Source: Fragilaria crotonensis
Lineage: Eukaryota; Bacillariophyta; Fragilariophyceae; Fragilariales; Fragilariaceae
Length of the DNA: 53,995 bases
Reading direction: 5' to 3'
Assembly (NCBI GenBank): GCA_022925895.1
Contig: JAKSYS010000421.1
Span: forward strand, 1-53,995
A program made the position numbers and the translations under genes. The notes below the pieces were generated by a model that made no database searches, was not told the origin of the DNA, and saw only the letters and a program-made list of their open reading frames with translations. Shown in pieces: positions 11,911-22,909 of the stretch (positions are counted from its first letter, which is position 1; the number at the start of each line of letters is the position of its first letter).

Positions 11911-12065
11911 CACCAGTGATGACGACTCTTGGAGACATTGAGTTTTTTCGACAGACGTGAAGACACGATTGAACATTATTAGGTTCCGCGGATCTGTAAA
12001 GGTTCGCCGTACCGGGGTACACACGCGTTTTTGACAAAAGGACTGTGACGGTGTTAACCCTATAA
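11911..12065. other. Probable LINE A 3' untranslated region
   Basis: This is a short non-coding stretch between the ORF2 stop and the next, oppositely oriented LINE fragment. No clear poly(A) tail is present, and no target-site duplication of the 8470-8484 flank could be found by eye. Confidence 0.4.
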
Positions 12066-12660
12066 TTAGGTTATATATATTGAACAGCAGTGATCATTGT
12101 GGTTAATGTCTTCTCCGACTGTACGCACCGGTCTGCGCAGTGTTGTATCTGTTGCTGGATGAACATGGCCCCAGTGCAGACTGACAAAGCCACGAAAGAA
12201 ATGGACCCAACCAATATGCTGTTGGCTTTCCAGCGCCATAACCACTGAGCCGTGAAGATTTAAAATATTGTCACCAGCTGATAAAGTGATGTGAGCAAGA
12301 GGAGTGAGTGTCCATGCTTGGATAGCTCGTAGAAGTGCGGAGCCACTGGCCAGACGCACATAGTGCTTTTCGCAAAGGGACCATTGCTTCATACCGAACT
12401 TTGAGGGCACGCGGATCGTCACAGGTCAGCAGATGGGTAAAGTCCTCAGCTTTGTTGCAGTATGGACATCGGCGTTCAATCTCGGAGGTAGTACCTCCAC
12501 TCCCAAATTTCGCCCTTTGAGATCCCAGGTTTAACCAGTTGTGGACTAGTTTTGACCGAGTGGTGGAATGAGCGAGGGCCGTAGAGCAACGAGCACTAGT
12601 CATGAAGGCATCCCAGGCGATAGTAATATACTTGCACATGTATAAATTGCAGCGCAAGAA
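12066..12660 (-). pseudogene. LINE E: 3' fragment of another LINE ORF2
   Basis: The minus strand encodes a Cys-Pro-x-Cys...His-x4-Cys finger (CPYCNKAEDFTHLLTC, about 12470-12425) and a downstream HIGWVHFFRGFVSLHW segment (about 12210-12165). The same two motifs in the same order occur at the C-terminus of LINE A and LINE D. The rest of the element is missing and one frame change separates the two motifs. It faces LINE A tail to tail. Confidence 0.7.
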
Positions 12661-12809
12661 TTTGTTGTCATCATGTCATATGTTGATTCTACGACCAAAG
12701 TTATGCATACCTCTTTGATAGTACTTTACAGGGGTACAGTACCAAATCATCCAGCACTCTCTGTACTCACGCGACAGTTTATGCACCGTTTTTAACCGGT
12801 ATGACCGAC

Positions 12810-13290
12810 TAGAGACCATTCGGGGATTAAATCGGTGTGTCAATTTTGGTTATGAGTCATATTTTCACGCCTGCCAATGCAAAGAATAACGCATATTCTT
12901 TATCTTAATACTTTAGAAATGTAGATATAATATTGAAAAAATTGGCTAAGTGTTGAAAAAGATTGGTTAAGTATTCATGATTCTCAAAAATCACGATTGG
13001 AATTTTCCTGTCGGTTCGAGGTCAAGGCTGTCAGTGAGAATTTCGTCAAAATGAGATTAACGATAAAAGCGTGCACTATGTCATTCATTGCCACCCATGG
13101 AAGAACATAGTGCATGATTGTATCGTTGTTGCAAGAATTCGTCAAGTTATGTGGATTTGAAAATTGACTTGACCGTTATCTACTCTGTGTCAAGAATGAA
13201 AATGTCATCTTACAAAATGCCAGAGTGAAACGGCCAGATAACGCTAGGCCGGCTTGATCGACACATCGAATTAATCCCGAATGGTCTCTA
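12810..13290. mobile_element. MITE-like foldback element, TA-flanked
   Basis: The ends are inverted copies: GAGACCATTCGGGG from 12812 and its complement CCCGAATGGTCTC ending at 13288, each next to TA (12810-12811, 13289-13290). Pairing continues inward imperfectly, for example GCACTATGT at about 13073-13081 against ACATAGTGC at about 13107-13115, so nearly the whole 477 bp folds on itself. There is no coding frame. TA flanks suggest a Tc1/mariner-type mobiliser, which is an inference. Confidence 0.55.
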
Positions 13291-13295
13291 CTAGT

Positions 13296-13622
13296 GGGCA
13301 TGGCAAAATAGGCGATCCGGCCGGCGCGCTACACCCGCTAAAAATGGTAAATTTAGGCGGCATGCTTAATTTATAGGCGGTGGGGTTAGGGTTAGGTACG
13401 GTACAGTACCAGTAGTGCAAGTCGTGCCAGTAGCGAGTAGTAGCATGCCGATAGCTCCAGCATAGTACGCGACGACACGTATGCATATCTGACCCGAGTC
13501 TGCTGTATTCCGGATTATCTGGCACGTATACCTATATTTAGGTTAACTTTAGGCGGCATGCCAAGTTCGATTTTAGGCGGGTAGGCCCGTAGCGGCAGGC
13601 GCCCGCCTATTTTTGCCATGCC
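13296..13622. mobile_element. Short non-autonomous DNA element with GGCATGGC termini
   Basis: The left end GGGCATGGCAAAATAGGCG (13296-13314) matches the complement of the right end CGCCTATTTTTGCCATGCC (13604-13622) with one indel and one substitution. A subterminal direct repeat TTTAGGCGGCATGC occurs at 13352-13365 and 13548-13561, and other TAGGCGG copies are scattered near both ends. Terminal plus subterminal repeats without coding capacity resemble non-autonomous hAT elements. I found no 8-bp target duplication, so the superfamily is unproven. Confidence 0.45.
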
Positions 13623-13697
13623 TGGGCATGACCATTGCAGTACCGGCTGACCGACCGCAAGTGAAAGAAGGCTATGGTTATCCTAACTCTTTTTAAA

Positions 13698-14267
13698 TTT
13701 GGTTTGTGCGTGTGGTAATTGTCATGAGTATGATCATTTGGGTTGTGAAGAAATATGCGGATTACATGTACTACATGTCTGTTACAGTACATAATCGACG
13801 AATATTTATGTTGAAACGACAGCAATTATCAGTATCAGACTGTATGAATTCAAAGGTACTGATGGAAGATGGAATAGTCATTGAATCTGTGGTGAACAGG
13901 TTGCATGACAAATGCTACTGTAAAACATACCGTGCGATGAACAGCAATATTGGGGCATGAGCACAACACTGGGGGTACATACTGTGTTCTCAACTGATCG
14001 GAGGCGTATGATCGTATGATACATACTGGTGTTTACAGTAGCATTTGTGAAACAACCTGTTTACAGCAAATTCGACTATTCCGTCCAGTAGCTTTGAATT
14101 TACAGTACGGTACTACAGTAATGTAGGACACTGTCGTTTCAACATAAATTACCGTCGATTTATGTACTGTAGACCTGTAGTACATGTAATCCACGTAACA
14201 GTACAACAGTACCCCAGAGTGGTCATACTTCCGTAACAGACATTGACACACACACGCACAAACCAAA
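13698..14267. repeat. 570-bp long inverted repeat
   Basis: TTTGGTTTGTGCGTGTG at 13698-13714 is repeated as its complement ending at 14267. The arms continue inward, best at 13757-13825 against 14131-14210 (GGATTACATGTACTACA; TTTATGTTGAAACGACAG). They continue to near the centre at about 13982, where CAAATGCTACTGTAAA at about 13910 pairs with TTTACAGTAGCATTTG at about 14033. Arms are about 280 bp with scattered mismatches and small indels. No protein is encoded. Confidence 0.75.
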
Positions 14268-16103
14268 GGATATGCATGAAAAGTACTGACGTTCCTGCGT
14301 TCTTCCAGTTGTACCACAGCGGGTATGATCCTACAGGTGCGCTAGACGTTAGGAAGTCGGTTATGAACACTACTAGAGAGGTGTGAAACGGCACCTCGGC
14401 AGAATTTGGAACACCAACACAATAAATGCAGTTTGTACTGAAGTTCAAGTAGACGTTGGTCAAAGAATGATGACCGAAAACCGAAACAGTACGGGTATGG
14501 GAACGGGACCCAAAAGCAAGTTCATTGTTCATCGTATCTGTGATCTGTGCTCTCATCTGATACAGCATCACATCCCTTTGCCACATCCTTCAACCATGGT
14601 ATCTGAAAATAACGTCACCGACGACCTTGAGCCCATCAGTCTCGGGCACGGAGATACTCCTGATGCTGCTGCAGCCGCTGTTGTAGTGACTGATCCTTGA
14701 CCGTGGACGAATAGTTGTGAGGAACCCACTAGTACTAATAATAATACTAAACCGTGATAAAGTCAGCGATGCATTTAACTAAAAATGGCCACCTATACAC
14801 AACCGGTGCACTAACCGCTGCACCAACCGCTGCTACATTTTTGTCCCGGTTAGTATTTGTGTTTGTATTAACTATTCCGACCCTGTCATCTACTGTACCT
14901 TGTCGACGTGTTCCGCCGAGGTCCCCAAAAGTGATTCTTATCCTCGCAACTCCAGCATCAGACGATGTTGTGTGTACATGGTTTGGAATTGTCTGCGTAC
15001 CTCATGTGTTTCGCATGATGTAGTCGCGTTTCCGCATAGTGTGCGTGGAGATCGCCACTTTTCCTGCCCAGTGCCCACTCAAAATCATTTCTGATATTGA
15101 TGAGGTCCATCCGCAGTTGGTGCACATGTATTGCAGCGATGTTGGGCCGGTGGCTTCAAGGGTAATGACTTTGGAATTCGAGGCGAAACGGTTCCGATGC
15201 CCGAGATAAGGTGGCCACTGGTGTGTAGGGATAATGACGCCTATGGTTTTTTGCAAACGTGGTCCTCATGGTATGTCGCAGCCATCCATCTGTTTCAGAT
15301 ATGTTCTTTCAACAGAATTGGTGTGCATGTCTTAACGGGCATGAGGATACATGCACAAGCGCATTATTTCCTTCTCCTTGAAAAATGCCTAAAATGGCAT
15401 TCAAGGCGGCCCACTAAGCAATGTGCTGGACCTGACGATGGTGGCATTCAGTTTCCGAATTTGCGAAGCTCATGGACCGAAATGACCTTTGCGAAATCAC
15501 GCTATCCACCAAATCTTTCTCCATACACTTCTTCCATTTTGTTGTTACGAAGAAGGCAACGCATGATACGGTGGAACTCCGACCTATTCACGATGCCAAG
15601 GATCATTACGCAGTGTTGACTGGAAGTGATTGCAGTGATATCGTTGATCAACACATTGTGACGATTGTTCACCAAACGTAGTTACTACTACAACTACTTC
15701 TGCTACTAAGGCGCACTTGATAAGCCTACCTTTCAATTCCTCAAGTTCCCTAGCATATTGTCAAATTTGAACTGTTCCTCTCACGCAAGGCTACGAAACC
15801 AGTGACAGAGACTTTGTGCATCCTCAACAGCGCACCCCAATGGTTGACATGGATCGCCAACAAACCAGTTGTCGAAAGACTGTCCGTAAACTCATGCATA
15901 CTTTTCAAGGCCATGCTCACAGGGAAACGTTCTCAACGAACAAAAGTGGCGGCAGACTACCGGTAGTTTCTGGCCTTTACGTCGTGTAGAGAACGTTGAT
16001 TTACCTTGTACACAAGGTACATATATTTGTAATCAACTCACACTATGTGCTAATGATTCTTTTGTTTGGTCACTGAAGGAGTGCCAGGCAGACTTATTTC
16101 AGT
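14268..16103. other. Non-coding spacer, no supported gene
   Basis: The open frames here (for example 14383-14700 and 15131-15619 on the plus strand) show no recognisable domain, family motif or supporting context. Around 15002-15256 the minus strand has a Cys-x2-Cys-Gly-Trp that could be a fragment of a zinc ribbon, but nothing else supports a gene. The downstream part (15700-16103) has no feature I can support. Confidence 0.4.
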
Positions 16104-19100
16104 CTAGATAGATTCGGGAGACATGATGCTCGTGTCGTGATATGTAGGGCAAATTGGAAAAGCAAGACCTAGATGAAGCGCAGACCTTTCCTTTTTGGAT
16201 GGCTTTTGGTCGGAGTAGCGGTTGGCTTTTGGTTGAGACTTTTTGGTCGGAGAAGCGGTTGGCTTTTTGGTCGGCGAAGCGGTTGGCTTTTTGTTGGAGA
16301 CTTTTGGTCGGAGAAGCGGTTGGCTTTTTGTTGACTTCTTGGTCGGAGAAGCGGTTGGCTTCTTGGTTGAGACTTTTGTCGGAGAAGCGGTTGGCTTTTG
16401 GTCGGAGAAGCGGTTGGAGAGTTGGTCGGAGAAGCGGTTGGAGAAGCGATTGGAGAGTTGGTCGGAGAAGCGGTTGGAGAAGCGGTTGGAGAATCGGTCG
16501 GAGAAGCGGTGGGAAATTTGGTCGGAGAAGCGGTGGGAGAATCGGTCGGAGAATCGGTGGGAAATTTGGTCGGAGAACCGGTGGGAGAATCGGTCGGAGA
16601 AGCGGTGGGAAATTTGGTCGGAGAAACGGTGGGAGAATCGGTCGGAGAAGGGTGGGAAATTTGGTTGAGAACCGGTGGGAGAATTGGTCGGAGAAGCGGT
16701 GGGAAATTTGGTCTGAGAAGCGGTAGGAGAATCAGTCGGAGAAACGGTTGGAGTTTTGGTCGGAGAAGCGGTTGAGAATCGGTCGGAGAGTCGGTTGAGA
16801 ATTGGTCGGAGAATTGGTCGGAGAAGCGGTTGGAGAATTGGTCGGAGAAGCGGTTGGAGAGCCGGTCGGAGAATCGGTTGGAGAATCGGTCGGAGAAGCG
16901 GTTGAGAATTGGTCGGAGAGCCGGTCGGAGAAGCGGTTGGAGAATTGGTCGGAGAGCCGGTCGGAGAGTCGGTTGAGCCGGTCGGAGAAGCGGTCGGAGA
17001 GTCGGTTGGAGAAATGGTCGGAGAAGCGGTTGAGAATTGGTCGGAGAGTCGGTCGGAGAGCCGGTCGGAGAAGCGGTTGGAGAATCGGTCGGAGAAGCGG
17101 TTGAGAATCGGTCGGAAAGTCGGTTGAGAATTGGTCGGAGAATTGGTCGGAGAGCCGGTCGGAGAAGCGGTTGGAGAGCCGGTCGAGATGCGGTTGGAGA
17201 AGTAGGAGAATCGGTCGGAGAAGCGGTCGAGAAGCGGTTGGAGAATCGGTGGAGAAGCGGTTGAGAATCGGTCGGAGAATCGGTCGGAGAGTCGGTTGGA
17301 GAATTGGTCGGAGAGTCGGTCGGAGAAGCGGTTGGAGAGCCGGTCGGAGAAGCGGTTGGAGAATTGGTCGGAGAATCGGTCGGAGAAGCGGTTGGAGAAT
17401 CGGTCGGAGAAGCGGTTGGAGAATCGGTCGGAAAGTCGGTTGGAGAATTGGTCGGAGAATTGGTCGAGAGCCGGTCGGAGAAGCGGTTGGAGAGCCGGTC
17501 GGAGATGCGGTTGGAGAATTGGTAGGAGAATCGGTCGGAGAAGCGGTCGGAGAAGCGGTTGGAGAATCGGTTGGAGAAGCGGTTGGAGAATCGGTCGGAG
17601 AATCGGTCGGAGAGTCGGTTGGAGAATTGGTCGGAGAGTCGGTCGGAGAAGCGGTTGGAGAGCCGGTCGGAGAAGCGGTTGGAGAATTGGTCGGAGAATC
17701 GGTCGGAGAAGCGGTTGGAGAATCGGTCGGAGAAGCGGTTGGAGAATCGGTCGGAAAGTCGGTTGGAGAATTGGTCGGAGAAGCGGTCGGAGAATCGGTC
17801 GGAGAGCCGGTCGGAGAATCGGTCGGAGAGTCGGTTGGAGAATTGGTGGAGAGTCGGTCGGAGAAGCGGTTGGAGAGCCGGTCGGAGAAGCGGTTGGAGA
17901 ATTGGTCGGAGAATCGGTCGGAGAAGCGGTTGGAGAATCGGTCGGAGAGTCGGTTGGAGAATTTGTCGGAGAAGCGGTCGGAGAATTGGTCGGAGAGCCG
18001 GTCGGAGAGCCGGTCGGAGAATCGGTTGGAGAATCGGTTGGAGAATCGGTCGGAGAAGCGGTTGGAGAATCGGTCGGAGAATCGGTTGGAGAATCGGTCG
18101 GAGAAGCGGTTGGAGAATCGGTTGGAGAATTGGTCGGAGAGTCGGTGGGAGAAGCGGTTGGAGAATTGGTCGGAGAATTGGTCGGAGAGTAGGTTGGAGA
18201 ATCGGTCGGAGAGTAGGTTGGAGAATCGGTCGGAGAGTCGGTTGGAGAATCGGTCGGAGAAGCGGTTGGAGAATCGGTCGGAGAGTCGGTTGGAGAATTG
18301 GTCGGAGAAGCGGTTGGAGAATTGGTCGGAGAGTCGGTCGGAGAGCCGGTCGGAGAAGCGGTTGGAGAATCGGTCGGAGAAGCGGTTGGAGAATCGGTTG
18401 GAGAATCGGTTGGAGAATCGGTTGGAGAATCGGTTGGAGAATCGGTCGGAGAGTCGGTCGGAGAAGCAGTTGGAGAATTGGTCGGAGAATCGGTCGGAGA
18501 AGCGGTTGGAGAATCGGTCGGAGAGTCGGTTGGAGAATCGGTCGGAGAAGCGGTTGGAGAATTGGTCGGAGAGTCGGTCGGAGAGCCGGTCGGAGACGGT
18601 CGGAGAAGCGGTTGGAGAATCGGTCGGAGAAGCGGTTGGAGAATCGGTCGGAGAAGCGGTTGGAGATTTGGTCGGAGAGTCGGTCGGAGAGGCAGTTGGA
18701 GAAGCGGTGGGAGAATTGGTCGGAGAGTCGGTCGGAGAAGCGGTTGAGATTTGGTCGGAGAGTCGGTCGGAGAGGCAGTTGGAGAAGCGGTGGGAGAATT
18801 GGTCGGAGAAGCGGAGAAACGGTTGGAGAATTGGTCGGAGAGTCGGTCGGGAAGCGGTTGGAGAATCGGTGGAGAATCGGTTGGAGAATCGGTTGAGAAT
18901 CGGTTGAGAATCGGTGGGAGAATCGGAGAATCGGTGGAGAAGCGGTGGAGGGAGAATCGGTTGGAGAATTGGTCGGAGAATCGGTTGGAGAATCGGTGAG
19001 AAGCGGTTGGAGAATCGGTCGGAGAATCGGTCGGAGAAGCGGTGGGAGAATTGGTCGGAGAATCGGTGGGAGAAGCGGTTGGAGAATCGGTCGGAGAAGC

Positions 19101-21371
19101 GGTCGGAGAATCGGTCGGAGAATCGGTCGGAGAGTCGGTCGGAGAATCGGTCGGAGAAGCGGTTGGAGAATCGGTCGGAGAAGCGGTTGGAGAGCCGGTC
19201 GGAGAAGCGGTTGGAGAATCGGTCGGAGAAGCGGTTGGAGAATCGGTGGGAGAAGCGGTTGGAGAATCGGTGGGAGAAGCGGTTGGAGAATCGGTCGGAG
19301 AAGCGGTCGGAGAATCGGTCGGAGAAGCGGTCGGAGAAGCGGAACAATACGTCATGGTAGACAGATCCACCTTGCTTGATTCTTGACCAAGGCTATTAGG
19401 CCAATTTCCTCTCCGCGCAATCAATCCAGAAATCTTGTATCCAGCCGAGAAGTCAAAGTTCTTGATGGTCCAAGTTAGATAGATTTGAGGGACCCACAGA
19501 AATCACCCAGTAATTTCTCATCAGTACCATCGGCTTTAGACAGTGTAACCTGCAACAAATCCACGTTTCCATCGTAGCCAGCAGGAGGACGGTTTGTCAT
19601 GGCAATGGAAAGGCCATTCCATCCAGCCGAAGGAGCAGCACTCTTGGCATTGACTACAGTAGCAACACTGGGGATAGTCAGTGGATTAGAGTACCAATGC
19701 CAGCGAGAACGAGAGTGTCCGCGGGTGGTGGTGTGAATGTCCAACTGAATGGGTAGCACCCATTTGACCAAGCAACATGACTAGCCGACCGTAATGTAGG
19801 TAATCCAAGATCACCAGCTCCCATGAATATTTCTTGCGCACCATTAAAAACAAGATTCCTGAACCGCACACCTGCCCCCGTCGTCAGGCACGACGGCTGG
19901 CCTACTTGATAACACGGACCAGAACCAGATACGTATCCAGGATCATCACACGAGAAAACAATAGGATTGCACGTCGTCGTCGCAGGACATGTCGCGGTGG
20001 GAGAAGCGGTTGGAGAATTGGTCGGAGAAGCGGTGGGAGAATTGGTCGGAGAAGCGGTGGGAGAATTGGTCGGAGAAGCGGTGGGAGAATTGGTCGGAGA
20101 AGCGGTGGGAGAATTGGTCGGAGAAGCGGTGGGAGAATTGGTCGGAGACGGTCGGAAATTGGTCGGAGAGTCGGTCGGAGAAGCAGTTGGAGAATCGGTC
20201 GGAGAATTGGTCGGAGAGTCGGTCGGAGAAGCAGTTGGAGAATTGGTCGGAGAAGCGGTGGGAGAATTGGTCGGAGAATCGGTTGGAGAATCGGTCGGAG
20301 AAGCGGTTGGAGAATCGGTCGGAGAAGCGGTTGGAGAATCGGTCGGAGAATCGGTTGAGAATCGGTCGGAGAAGCGGTTGGAGAATTGGTCGGAGAATCG
20401 GTCGGAGAAGCGGTTGGAGAATTGGTCGGAGAATCGGTCGGAGAATCGGTCGGAGAATCGGTGGGAGAATCGGTTGGAGAATCGGTCGGAGAATCAGTGG
20501 GAGAAGCGGTTGGAGAATCGGTGGGAGAAGCGGTTGGAGAATCGGTCGGAGAATCGGTCGGAGAAGCGGTCGGAGAAGCGGTTGGAGAATCGGTCGGAGA
20601 AGCGGAACAATACGTCATGGTAGACAGATCCACCTTGCTTGATTCTTGACCAAGGCTATTAGGCCAATTTCCTCTCCGCGCAATCAATCCAGAAATCTTG
20701 TATCCAGCCGAGAAGTCAAAGTTCTTGATGGTCCAAGTTAGATAGATTTGAGGGACCCCACAGAAATCACCCAGTAATTTCTCATCAGTACCATCGGCTT
20801 TAGACAGTGTAACCTGCAACAAATCCACGTTTCCATCGTAGCCAGCAGGAGGACGGTTTGTCATGGCAATGGAAAGGCCATTCCATCCAGCCGAAGGAGC
20901 AGCACTCTTGGCATTGACTACAGCAGCAACACTGGGGATAGTCAGTGGATTAGGAGTACCAATGCCAGCGAGAACGAGAGTGTCCGCGGGTGGTGGTGTG
21001 AATGTCCAACTGAATGGGTAGCACCCATTTGACCAAGCAACATGACTAGCCGACCGTAATGTAGGTAATCCAAGATCACCAGCTCCCATGAATATTTCTT
21101 GCGCACCATTAAAAACAAGATTCCTGAACCGCACACCTGCCCCCGTCGTCAGGCACGACGGCTGGCCTACTTGATAACACGGACCAGAACCAGATACGTA
21201 TCCAGGATCATCACACGAGAAAACAATAGGATTGCACGTCGTCGTCGCAGGACATGTCTGCTGCAACAAACGGTGCTCAAAGTCGTTGTCACGACGAAGG
21301 TGGTGATGGAAGTCGGCAGTGACCGCAGTGAGATGCAGCCACGGGACTGCGAGGAGAGACAGCCAGTTCAT
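16104..21371 (-). CDS. Secreted SPT-repeat protein with a duplicated globular module (frameshifted as read)
   Basis: The start at 21371 gives a typical signal peptide (about 19 residues, MNWLSLLAVPW...TAVTA). Next is a globular module of about 215 residues with conserved cysteines (C40, C46, C53, C65, C73 and later ones), then TYCSASPT and tetrapeptide repeats SPTD/SPTA/SPTN/SPTG. At about 19993 the globular module starts again directly from SPT repeats and is followed by a longer SPT tract and a Lys-rich tail (KKPTASPTKK type) ending near 16104-16171. As written, the frame breaks several times, for example near 20362 and 20150 and at 19689 and 19494. The SPT tract is probably O-glycosylated; a cell-wall or mucilage role is an inference from composition. 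It could be a pseudogene or a gene damaged by sequence errors. Confidence 0.55.
16390..19340 (-). repeat. 12-bp minisatellite encoding SPTX repeats, long tract
   Basis: About 2.95 kb of a 12-bp unit, TCTCCGACCGAT on the coding strand, with variation mainly in the last codon (Asp, Ala, Asn, Gly) and in CCG/CCA/CCC. Higher-order blocks of several units recur, for example around 17600-17760 and 17260-17440. Because the unit lacks stops in nearly every phase, long open frames appear on both strands; only the SPTX phase fits a protein with a signal peptide. Confidence 0.9.
19341..19993 (-). repeat. Globular module, second copy with two one-base deletions
   Basis: Compared with 20604-21258, this copy reads CCC instead of CCCC at 19493-19495 and G instead of GG at 19689. 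Each shifts the frame. Its 5' edge is joined to SPT repeats in the phase SPT-A-TCPATTTC, so the duplication itself was made in frame. The signal peptide and the sequence before the first cysteine were not duplicated. Confidence 0.85.
19994..20603 (-). repeat. 12-bp minisatellite encoding SPTX repeats, short tract
   Basis: About 610 bp of the same 12-bp unit, lying between the two globular modules. It is more regular near 19994-20150 (SPTA/SPTN alternation) and contains off-length units near 20150 and 20362 that shift the reading frame. Confidence 0.9.
20604..21258 (-). repeat. Globular module, first copy (direct repeat with 19341-19993)
   Basis: These 655 bp recur at 19341-19993 (653 bp) almost unchanged. 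The differences I see are one substitution (CAGCAGCAAC against CAGTAGCAAC) and two one-base length differences in a C run and a G run. This copy keeps an open frame through the whole module, so it is the better representative of the protein. Confidence 0.9.
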
Positions 21372-22800
21372 GTCCTTGTCTGTCTGTTAGTCTGTTGGTG
21401 GAGGTATTCAGTACCTGGTATTCATACGTCGAAAGTTGAACAGGCGATATGAAAAAGGAAAGTTAGGCGGGTACATGGTACTACTAGTACTGCACTACAA
21501 GTAATACACACAAGTCGCATATTGTACTACCAGGTACTGCATCGTGGTCGTCAGAAGTGTGGTGGTTGGAAACCTGGGCCCTGCAGGTGTGACGTACTGA
21601 CAAGCGGCTGGACAGGTATTGTACAGGTGTGGGTACGTACTGTATCTCACATGTACAGTAGCACAAACCACAAACTGCAAGGTGTGGTCACCACATACAT
21701 ATATGGATACAAAGATGACGCCATTGTGGCAAGGGGAAAACTGAGTGAACATACATTTTGTAAACAAGAAGCGAACCCTTTTTTCTCTGTCATGTCCATG
21801 ACGACCATGTCTGTCACACACTCGGCAAAAAACACAAGCTGGACGACATGGACCATGGCGATGATCCATGAGATCGAGAGACAAGAAGAATCTCACGAGT
21901 AAATGCGACTTTCCCATAAACATGCAGCACTATGCATGGGGTTCGCGCATGAACACAATGCACTTGCGGACAGTTTCCCGAGAGACGAAAGATGCCACAA
22001 TCAAGCCATTGACTTACCCTGTGTTGTTGACTGTGTTGGAGCTATCCTGAATCGATGATTTGATGGTGAGACGCAGTTTCGTGTTTCGCTGCTAAACTTG
22101 TGAATATGATACGATTGCTTTTTGTTGCTTATATGGCAGGTCGCACCTCGAACCTTTGTTACTCTATGATAGTAGGTCTAATACACACGAATTATACTTT
22201 CTATACAACGAACACAAAATTGAAGACCACCATTCCACAGTGCGTGAATACGAATCTCGAATACTTGTACCGGGTTCGGGTTTAGTTCGCAACATTTGTA
22301 AAACTTCTTACGCGTTCACGACCGGTAGTATCAGCACGGACCGGTACTCATCGAGTACCGCATTGTACGCTCCCGCACTGAACTTCATCCGGTTCGAAAA
22401 CCCAGGATGCGCACGCCTTGATAAATGCAATATCGTTTCGTATATTTATTTAGTAGTAATTAATACCTGACTGTCTGTGAACACTTGAAGTTCTCGGCAA
22501 TCTCGAGTGACGCGGGATCTCATTCCCTCGAGCAGCTTGCTTTTTGCTGGAGGGAGACGTCACGAGCTTTCTATATATATATCATCAAATATTTTATTAG
22601 CGTTTACTTTTGGATGAGCCATTTCCCGAGTATTCAGCAATTGACTCAAAATACAACCCAAGTGTGGGTACCTCTACGCATATTCTGATTTCCTAAGTTT
22701 CTAACACACCCTGTCTGTGATCCGCCGTCTGCCGGCAGCCGGCCGCCGTTCATTTAATTACTATGTCGCCAGCATGGTCCCTCCATTGAACTACGATACC
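21372..22800. other. Upstream spacer of the SPT-repeat gene, no supported gene
   Basis: The sequence is non-coding as far as I can see. It should contain the promoter and 5' leader of the minus-strand SPT-repeat gene. GTAC and AGTAC/GTACT words are dense at 21460-21660. Confidence 0.4.
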
Positions 22801-22807
22801 TGATACT

Positions 22808-22909
22808 AGTACCGTTTGATGCATAATTCATTTATAATGTGAGTACCGGTTGATGCATAATTCATTTAAAGTGTGAGTACCGGTTGATGCATTATTCATT
22901 TATAGTGTG
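22808..22909. repeat. Three tandem copies of a 34-bp unit
   Basis: The units 22808-22841, 22842-22875 and 22876-22909 each begin AGTACCG and contain TTGATGCAT, differing from one another at a few positions. The copies are exactly in phase and non-coding. Confidence 0.9.

Noticed and set aside
13385-13397. GGGTTAGGGTTAGG resembling telomere repeats
   Set aside because: Only about two units, located inside a short inverted-repeat element; not a telomere or interstitial telomere array.
14383-14700. 105-residue plus-strand frame
   Set aside because: No motif, low-complexity Ala run, borders the long inverted repeat; nothing supports translation.
15002-15256. Minus-strand frame with a Cys-x2-Cys-Gly-Trp zinc-ribbon-like segment
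   Set aside because: Only one Cys pair is present and neighbouring frames give no continuation; too little to call a gene or transposon.
17171-18907. Long plus-strand frames of VGE/ENRSEKR repeats opposite the SPT gene
   Set aside because: They arise from the stop-free 12-bp unit read antisense; no start context, signal peptide or unique domain supports them.
16390-20603. Regular short repeats suggesting a CRISPR array
   Set aside because: There are no unique spacers; units are contiguous 12-mers coding for SPTX, in a eukaryotic gene.
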